Shown in pieces: positions 56,752 to 61,527 of a stretch of 61,527 bases of DNA. How positions within the stretch are numbered: the first letter of the stretch is position 1; each line of letters begins with the position of its first letter. Where the stretch lies: positions 290,878-352,404 of the forward strand of contig JAMPAQ010000001.1 in assembly GCA_023667145.1 (NCBI GenBank). The letters are read 5' to 3'. Origin of the DNA: Pseudoflavonifractor sp. Its GTDB lineage: Bacteria; Bacteroidota; Bacteroidia; Bacteroidales; Muribaculaceae. The notes beneath the pieces were generated by a model. It was not told the origin of the DNA and did no database searches. It saw only the letters and a program-made list of their open reading frames with translations. Made by a program: the position numbers and the translations under genes.

Positions 56752-58539
56752 TTACTTGCCGGCAAGTTTCTCCTTGAGAGCTGCGAGCTCCTGGAGGTCG
56801 CCGAGAGTAGTCTTCTCAAGCGGAGTGTTGAGTGCGGGAGCGCTCTCAGCGGGCTTGTTGCCCTGACGCTTGCCCTGACGCTTGCCCTCTGACTTCTCGC
56901 CCTTGGCCTCGTCCTCAAATATGCGGCTGTGGCTAAGGATGATGCGCTTGCTGTCCTTGTTAAACTCGATGACCTTGAAGTTGAGCTTCTCGTCAACCTT
57001 GGCGTGGCTGCCATCCTCCTTGACAAGGTGCTTGGGAGTAGCAAATCCCTCAACGCCGTAGGGCAGTGAGATGACAGCACCCTTCTCAAGCATCTCGACG
57101 ATAGTACCCTCGTGGATGCTGCCGACAGTAAAGATGGTCTCGAATACGTCCCAAGGATTCTCCTCAAGCTGCTTGTGACCGAGGCTGAGACGACGGTTGT
57201 CCTTGTCAATCTCAAGAACCTGCACCTGGATGTCGGCACCGATCTGGGTAAACTCGCTCGGGTGCTTGATCTTCTTGGTCCAGCTGAGGTCGCTGATGTG
57301 GATGAGGCCATCGACACCCTCCTCAATCTCGACAAACACGCCGAAGTTGGTGAAGTTGCGCACCTTGGCTGTGTGCTGGCTTCCGAGGGGATACTTGGTC
57401 TCGATATTCTCCCACGGGTCGTTCTTGAGCTGCTTGATGCCGAGCGACATCTTGCGCTCGTCGCGGTCGAGGGTGAGGATCACGGCCTCTACCTCGTCGC
57501 CGACCTTCATGAAGTCCTGAGCCGAGCGCAGGTGCTGTGACCATGACATCTCGCTCACGTGGATGAGACCCTCTACGCCCGGGGCGATCTCGACAAACGC
57601 ACCGTAGTCGGCCATGACGACAACCTTGCCCTTGACCTTGTCGCCAACCTTGAGATTGGCATCGAGAGCATCCCAGGGATGGGGCTGGAGTTGCTTGAGA
57701 CCGAGGGCGATGCGCTTCTTCTCATCGTCAAAGTCGAGGATAACGACATTGAGCTTCTGGTCAAGCGACACAACCTCCTCGGGATGGCTGACACGCCCCC
57801 AAGAGAGGTCGGTGATGTGGATAAGGCCGTCGACACCACCAAGGTCGATGAACACACCGTAGCTGGTGATGTTCTTGACGGTACCTTCGAGCACCTGTCC
57901 CTTTTCGAGTTTGGCGATGATATCACGCTTCTGCTGCTCGAGCTCGGCCTCGATGAGAGCCTTGTGAGACACGACAACATTCTTGAATTCCTGATTGATC
58001 TTGACGACCTTGAACTCCATGGTCTTGCCCACGAAGATATCGTAGTCGCGGATGGGCTTCACGTCAATCTGCGAGCCGGGGAGGAATGCCTCGATGCCAA
58101 ACACATCGACAATCATACCACCCTTGGTGCGGCACTTGATGTAGCCCTTGATGATCTCATCGTTCTCAAGAGCCTGATTGACGCGCTCCCAAGAGCGTGA
58201 CGCACGGGCTTTCTTGTGTGAGAGGATGAGCTGGCCCTTCTTGTCCTCCTGGTTCTCGATGAACACCTCGACAACGTCACCGACCTTGATGTCGGGATTG
58301 TAGCGGAATTCATTGACGGGGATGATACCGTCGCTCTTGTAGCCGATGTTAACCACTGCCTCGCGCTTGTTGAGCGAGATGATGGTACCTTCGATTACTT
58401 CCTTGTCCTTAACGGTGTTGAGAGACTCGTCGTAGGTCTTTGTCAGCTCCTCGCGGGTCTTCTCACCTTGGGTCTCGCCTTTCTCATAGGCATCCCAGTC
58501 GAAGTCTTCGATGGGCGAATTTTTTAATTCTTCGTTCAT
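56752..58539 (-). CDS. rpsA: 30S ribosomal protein S1 (bS1)
   Basis: The 595-residue protein is a chain of S1/OB-fold repeats that bind mRNA on the 30S subunit and help initiation on structured messages. Repeats begin with forms such as VIEGTIISLNKREAVVNIGY, VLEGTVKNITSYGVFIDLGG, KVKGKVVVMADYGAFVEIAP and TAKVRNFTNFGVFVEIEE; about six can be traced, of which the first is the more divergent. The acidic N-terminus (SPIEDFDWDAYEKGE) and basic tail (GKRQGKRQGNKPAE) are typical of Bacteroidetes S1. It has its own promoter and terminator. Confidence 0.96.
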   Translation of the reverse strand: MNEELKNSPIEDFDWDAYEKGETQGEKTREELTKTYDESLNTVKDKEVIEGTIISLNKREAVVNIGYKSDGIIPVNEFRYNPDIKVGDVVEVFIENQEDKKGQLILSHKKARASRSWERVNQALENDEIIKGYIKCRTKGGMIVDVFGIEAFLPGSQIDVKPIRDYDIFVGKTMEFKVVKINQEFKNVVVSHKALIEAELEQQKRDIIAKLEKGQVLEGTVKNITSYGVFIDLGGVDGLIHITDLSWGRVSHPEEVVSLDQKLNVVILDFDDEKKRIALGLKQLQPHPWDALDANLKVGDKVKGKVVVMADYGAFVEIAPGVEGLIHVSEMSWSQHLRSAQDFMKVGDEVEAVILTLDRDERKMSLGIKQLKNDPWENIETKYPLGSQHTAKVRNFTNFGVFVEIEEGVDGLIHISDLSWTKKIKHPSEFTQIGADIQVQVLEIDKDNRRLSLGHKQLEENPWDVFETIFTVGSIHEGTIVEMLEKGAVISLPYGVEGFATPKHLVKEDGSHAKVDEKLNFKVIEFNKDSKRIILSHSRIFEDEAKGEKSEGKRQGKRQGNKPAESAPALNTPLEKTTLGDLQELAALKEKLAGK

Positions 58540-58648
58540 TTAATTAGTTAATAAATTGGGTTAATTAATAAGCCATCTCCGCAGTGACATGCCACATCTC
58601 CCCGGGAGGGGACACCTTGGCAATACCGCAGGTTGGTGACTTGCGGCG

Positions 58649-58680
58649 CAAAGATAACACATAATTTTCTATCCCACAAG
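58649..58680 (-). promoter_or_regulatory. Promoter of rpsA
   Basis: On the minus strand CTTG (58680-58677), 20 bases, then TATCTTTG (58656-58649) matches the consensus with one change in the -33 box. The leader before rpsA is about 105 bases. Confidence 0.6.
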
Positions 58681-58728
58681 CGTTGAGACAGCTATTTTAT
58701 GCCAATCCCATGCACTCAGAGCGTGAAA

Positions 58729-58750
58729 ATGCCGGTGAAAATGCCGGCAT
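58729..58750 (-). terminator. Possible terminator of the HIT gene
   Basis: Arms ATGCCGG (58729-58735) and CCGGCAT (58744-58750) form a 7-base-pair stem with an 8-base loop, 25 bases past the HIT stop and just before the rpsA promoter. It also lies in a short tandem repeat (GTGAAAATGCCG twice), and on the minus strand the stem is followed by TTTCACGC, a weak U tract. Confidence 0.4.
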
Positions 58751-58775
58751 CACTTGCATCGGTTTTCCCCGACCA

Positions 58776-59174
58776 TCACTTGTCAAACTCAGCCGCTATA
58801 GCCGCCGCAAGGCGTTCCATCTCGGCAGGGGCAACCTCGGCCTTTGGCTTGAAAAAGTTGAGGTCTCCCTCGGTGTTTATTGGCACGAGGTGTATGTGGG
58901 CGTGGGGCACCTCAAGCCCCATCACGGCCACGCCTACGCGCTTGCAGTCAATGGCCCGCTTTTGAGCACGGGCGACGCGGGCGGCAAACAGATGGAGCGC
59001 CGCCAGCTCATCGTCGGGGAGGTCAAAGATGTAGTCGACCTCGCGCTTGGGGATCACGAGGGTATGCCCCGGCGCTACGGGATTGATGTCGAGAAAGGCA
59101 TAGTGATGCTCATCCTCGGCCACTCGGTAGGAGGGAATCTCCCCCGCTACAATCTTGGAAAATATTGAAGCCAT
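58776..59174 (-). CDS. HIT family nucleotide-binding protein
   Basis: The 132-residue protein carries the histidine triad HAHIHLVPI near residue 93 and the start SIFSKIVAGEIPSYRVAEDE typical of the Hint branch. Such proteins hydrolyse adenosine phosphoramidates or related nucleotides in the cytoplasm. The exact substrate cannot be told. It lies between rpsA and greA on the same strand but is separated from each by hairpins. Confidence 0.92.
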   Translation of the reverse strand: MASIFSKIVAGEIPSYRVAEDEHHYAFLDINPVAPGHTLVIPKREVDYIFDLPDDELAALHLFAARVARAQKRAIDCKRVGVAVMGLEVPHAHIHLVPINTEGDLNFFKPKAEVAPAEMERLAAAIAAEFDK

Positions 59175-59251
59175 GTATCTATGTTTTGGTTAACCATTAT
59201 CCTTAAATCGGGGAATCACTACACACGGAAGGGATATCCCCCTATTGGACG

Positions 59252-59286
59252 ACAGGCTGTCGCCGGCATTACCGATGACAGCCTGT
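59252..59286 (-). terminator. Hairpin terminator downstream of greA
   Basis: A perfect 10-base-pair stem (ACAGGCTGTC at 59252-59261, with its complement 59277-59286) and a 15-base loop lies 29 bases past the greA stop. The U tract is poor. Confidence 0.55.
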
Positions 59287-59314
59287 TATAGCCGGTTGAC
59301 GGTCAGCGCCGTGG

Positions 59315-59785
59315 TCAGAAAGAAATTTCCACAATCTCAAACTTCATGAGTCCCGACGGCACCTTTATCTCGACGACCTCGCCGAGCTTGTGGCCGAGCA
59401 GTCCCTGCGCGATGGGGGTCGACGAGGCAATCTTTTTCTCCTTGAGATTGGCCTCGGAGTCGGCTACGATGGTATACTCCTGTACCATGCCGTTCTGCAC
59501 GTTCTTTATCTTCACGCGGTTGAGTATCTGCACCTCCTCGGTGTTGAGCTTGCTCTCGTCGATGATACGGGCGTTGGCCACGAGATCCTTGAGCTGGGCG
59601 ATCTTCATCTCCAACATGCCCTGCGCCTCCTTGGCGGCATCATACTCGGCGTTTTCCGAGAGGTCGCCCTTGTCGCGGGCCTCGGCGATAGCACGTGATA
59701 TCTCAGGGCGCTTAACTGCTTCGAGATAAGCGATTTCTTCCATCTTCTTCTTGTACCCTTCGCGGGTCATATAGGTGATTGCCAT
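59315..59785 (-). CDS. greA: Transcription elongation factor GreA
   Basis: The 156-residue factor enters the secondary channel of RNA polymerase and triggers cleavage of backtracked RNA. The N-terminal coiled coil shows TREGYKKKMEEIAYLEAVKRPE and ARDKGDLSENAEYDAAKEAQ, with the acidic D-x-x-E tip that drives cleavage. The C-terminal FKBP-like domain ends IEVPSGLMKFEI-like. It has a well-formed promoter upstream. Confidence 0.95.
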   Translation of the reverse strand: MAITYMTREGYKKKMEEIAYLEAVKRPEISRAIAEARDKGDLSENAEYDAAKEAQGMLEMKIAQLKDLVANARIIDESKLNTEEVQILNRVKIKNVQNGMVQEYTIVADSEANLKEKKIASSTPIAQGLLGHKLGEVVEIKVPSGLMKFEIVEISF

Positions 59786-59902
59786 AGTCGATTGTTTTGG
59801 GGTTGTCTTAGTGTTATTATTGAATTGGTGACAAAAATAAAAGAATCTCGACCCATAAAGGCGAGACCCCTTTTGATGTATGTTGAAATTGTTTTATCGC
59901 CA

Positions 59903-59934
59903 CAAAGATAACGATAAATTGCTTCTCCACCAAA
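59903..59934 (-). promoter_or_regulatory. Promoter of greA
   Basis: On the minus strand TTTG (59934-59931), 20 bases, then TATCTTTG (59910-59903) is a full match. A second -7-like box (TATTTTTG, 59839-59832) lies in the leader. The leader is about 110 bases. Confidence 0.65.
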
Positions 59935-59951
59935 CTTTTCCCAAAATTTCA

Positions 59952-60755
59952 TCAATTCCCGGCACGAACGGAGTATCTGACGACCAGTATGCTGACTTCA
60001 TAGAGCAGATATAGCGGCACCGCGACAAAGACGAGAGTCATCAGGTCGGGAGGAGTTATGACAGCCGCGACCACCACTATAATCAGGGCGGCGTGGCGGC
60101 GATAGCGCGACAACGTCCTGTCGTCAAGCAACCCCATTCTCGCAAGCGTCCATGACAAGACAGGCAACTGAAACACCGCTCCCATCATCAGGGTGAGGGT
60201 GACAAACGTGGAGATGTAACTGTCAAGAGTGATGGCCGTGTGCACCCTGGAATCCACGCTATACGTGCCGAGGAAACGGAATGATATCGGGAACAGCAGA
60301 TAGTAGCACATCAACACACCAACAATAAACAGCAGGTAGACAATGACCACTATCCTGACGGAATAGCGTCTCTCGCTGTCATACAACGCCGGGGCAACAA
60401 ACCTGAACAGTTCATAGACTATGTAGGGAGATGCGATGATAATACCGATATACAGCGCCATGGTAACATGGGTCATAAACTGGCTCGACAGATCAGTCGT
60501 TATCATATCGACCTCAAATGGCTCAAAATGCAACGGCCAACCAAGCATCACGGCCAACTTCTCGATATACCGGTAGGTCACGAAGTCCCATTGCGCCGGG
60601 GCAAGAATCAGCTCAAATGCCCTCTCCTTCTGACAGAACACGACCACGGCGACGCAGACTGTCACTGCAGTGACACGCAATATCATGTTGCGCATCACCT
60701 CAAGATGGCCGCCCATAGTCTGCATTCCGGCGTTACTGTCGGTCTCCCTCCTCAT
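59952..60755 (-). CDS. tatC: Sec-independent protein translocase TatC
   Basis: The 267-residue protein has six membrane segments and recognises twin-arginine signal peptides. The N-terminal HLEVMRNMILRVT and the conserved FVAPALYDSERR segment in the first cytoplasmic loop are typical of TatC, as is the MGAVFQLPVLSW segment. It overlaps tatA by four bases (ATGA), so the two are coupled. Folded, cofactor-bearing proteins would be exported by this system. Confidence 0.93.
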   Translation of the reverse strand: MRRETDSNAGMQTMGGHLEVMRNMILRVTAVTVCVAVVVFCQKERAFELILAPAQWDFVTYRYIEKLAVMLGWPLHFEPFEVDMITTDLSSQFMTHVTMALYIGIIIASPYIVYELFRFVAPALYDSERRYSVRIVVIVYLLFIVGVLMCYYLLFPISFRFLGTYSVDSRVHTAITLDSYISTFVTLTLMMGAVFQLPVLSWTLARMGLLDDRTLSRYRRHAALIIVVVAAVITPPDLMTLVFVAVPLYLLYEVSILVVRYSVRAGN

Positions 60756-61030
60756 CGCTTATGTACATGACTGTCCGCCCTATCGGCATCAGTACCACCA
60801 CTGCCACTGCCGGACACATCAGAGGACTTATTGCTCACTTTATCCTCTGAATCCGTATCGGACATAGCACTATCAAGGCCGTTGACTCCTTTCTTAAATT
60901 CCCTGACACCGCGACCGAGGCCACGCATCATCTCAGGCAATTTCTTACCGCCAAAAAGCAGCAACGCCATGCCACCAATCAGCATCAGTTCGGTCGTCCC
61001 GATAAATCCTATCGTCATCAACAGTTCCAT
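60752..61030 (-). CDS. tatA: Twin-arginine translocase TatA/TatE-type subunit
   Basis: The 92-residue protein has one N-terminal membrane helix (TELMLIGGMALLLFGGKKLPE) with the FGxxKLPE hinge of TatA, followed by an amphipathic helix (MMRGLGRGVREFKKGV) and a polar Ser/Gly/Asp tail. TatA forms the pore with TatC. No TatB is nearby, so this subunit may serve both roles, as in many Gram-positives and Bacteroidetes. ATG 61030 is chosen over non-ATG starts upstream. Confidence 0.9.
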   Translation of the reverse strand: MELLMTIGFIGTTELMLIGGMALLLFGGKKLPEMMRGLGRGVREFKKGVNGLDSAMSDTDSEDKVSNKSSDVSGSGSGGTDADRADSHVHKR

Positions 61031-61032
61031 AA

Positions 61033-61314
61033 TCAATCAGATGTCACAAGGTAGACTTTGCACGCGTTAAAATCAATCTCCCAATCACCATCGGGAGCGC
61101 TCTCCCAGTTATATTTGGCAGACATGTCGTCCCACCATTTTTGGAATCGGGTGGATGTCTCACCCATATCATGCACCAACCGCTCATACAGCTCTCCGTT
61201 ATCGGCGGTCAATATACGCGCAAGCTCGTTAAGTCCATTGCGCCGCCGGAACACTTCGTAAAGCTCATCCCGCTCTAACGGCGTAACGTCTCCGACATAT
61301 TTTTTAATCTCCAT
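61033..61314 (-). CDS. Probable CXXX-repeat peptide modification system protein
   Basis: The 93-residue protein resembles a Bacteroidetes family found next to CXXX-repeat peptides and their maturases. The matching part is RRNGLNELARILTADNGELYE followed by VHDMGETSTRFQKWWDDMS and the C-terminal NWESAPDGDWEIDFNACKVYL. No catalytic residue can be named; it may bind the precursor or the maturase. It has no signal peptide. It ends three bases before tatA begins and follows the broken gene at the window edge. The family name rests on memory of its motif, so the assignment is moderate. Confidence 0.6.
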   Translation of the reverse strand: MEIKKYVGDVTPLERDELYEVFRRRNGLNELARILTADNGELYERLVHDMGETSTRFQKWWDDMSAKYNWESAPDGDWEIDFNACKVYLVTSD

Positions 61315-61335
61315 AGTCTTACAATTATTTTTTTA

Positions 61336-61527
61336 TCAAGTTCTCCGCTTTTCCCTCACATCAAACGGGTCGAGGTAGTCTATCTCACAAATATCACTGA
61401 AATGCCCTACATCCGCACCCTCACTTCTTAATTTCTCAAGCAAACGCCTTGAGGCATTACGCTCTATATGCGACGAACTATATTAAAATCCAAATAAAAT
61501 GAGGCAAAAATTGCATTCCTCTTAGAT
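61336..61527 (-). pseudogene. 3' end of a gene with a broken reading frame, cut by the window edge
   Basis: Reading leftwards from the edge, one frame gives SKRNAIFASFYLDFNIVRRI and stops (TAG near 61467-61465). A second frame is open from just after a TAA at 61485-61483 and reads SSSHIERNASRRLLEKLRS, continuing to ICEIDYLDPFDVREKRRT and a stop at 61338-61336. The two join naturally at about 61479 if one base is missing (FNI then SSSHIER). This suggests a real protein with a one-base deletion or a sequencing error. It would be the gene upstream of the CXXX-system protein, by context a possible peptide maturase, but this is not shown by residues. Confidence 0.4.

Noticed and set aside
58607..58622. 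CCCGGGAGGGG stretch upstream of rpsA as an operator
   Set aside because: Only a short GC palindrome (TCCCGGGA) without any link to a promoter half-site.
59846..59866. Hairpin in the greA leader (TCTCG/CGAGA) as a terminator or attenuator
   Set aside because: The stem is only five base pairs and lies between two candidate greA promoter boxes; too weak to support.

Overview
The window is a chromosome segment of a Bacteroidales bacterium. This is inferred from content: -7 promoter boxes of the Bacteroidetes form TAnnTTTG (several with a TTG/TTTG box 19-20 bases upstream), a str operon without tuf, the alternative Bacteroidetes GlmU, DUF4491, DUF4954 and DUF4369 proteins, type IX secretion (T9SS) sorting domains, and a CXXX-repeat-peptide system protein. 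The GC-rich coding style would fit Muribaculaceae, but the family is not proven. No tRNA, rRNA, CRISPR array or insertion sequence was seen.

Layout. 1-1323: a secreted DUF1460 cysteine amidase/peptidase, convergent with enolase across a shared hairpin terminator. 1365-20960 (minus strand): eno, then the fused str-S10-spc-alpha super-operon, transcribed rpsL-rpsG-fusA-rpsJ-rplC-rplD-rplW-rplB-rpsS-rplV-rpsC-rplP-rpmC-rpsQ-rplN-rplX-rplE-rpsN-rpsH-rplF-rplR-rpsE-rpmD-rplO-secY-map-infA-rpmJ-rpsM-rpsK-rpsD-rpoA-rplQ. The best promoter lies at 21109-21140 and a strong terminator at 2767-2802. 21389-26232 (minus): a small membrane ORF, an alternative GlmU-type sugar nucleotidyltransferase/acetyltransferase, a CPA2 cation/proton antiporter, and asd.

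26481-33261 (minus) is a starch-degrading unit: a 1622-residue secreted protein with two complete GH13 catalytic domains around two starch-binding modules, preceded by a GLUG-repeat protein with a T9SS sorting domain. Both lie behind a good promoter with a perfect 8+8 palindrome just upstream. 33427-44110 mixes a small proline-rich lipoprotein, argB, prfB (with its programmed +1 frameshift), an acyl-CoA ligase, an ArgE-like M20 deacetylase, a DUF4369/thioredoxin-fold lipoprotein, a choloylglycine hydrolase-family enzyme whose start codon sits in a 20-bp inverted repeat, and three glycosyltransferases.

44129-54643 (plus) holds parE-coaD-S41 protease-hflX-DUF4954, then pyrE-SRPBCC-argH-degenerate Rieske-like lipoprotein. 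54876-56639 is a small accessory patch: an AT-rich secreted protein, a lipoprotein, a protein that is almost only a T9SS sorting domain, and DUF4491. 56752-61030 (minus) holds rpsA, a HIT protein, greA, tatC and tatA. The right edge (61033-61527) cuts into what looks like a CXXX-repeat peptide (RiPP-like) locus, with a modification-system protein and the 3' end of a gene whose reading frame is broken.

Most of the window is core housekeeping. The parts most worth a second look are the right-edge peptide-modification locus, the hairpin over the bile-salt-hydrolase-like start codon, the dual-GH13 starch protein with its candidate operator, and several secreted proteins whose folds have lost their usual active-site residues.
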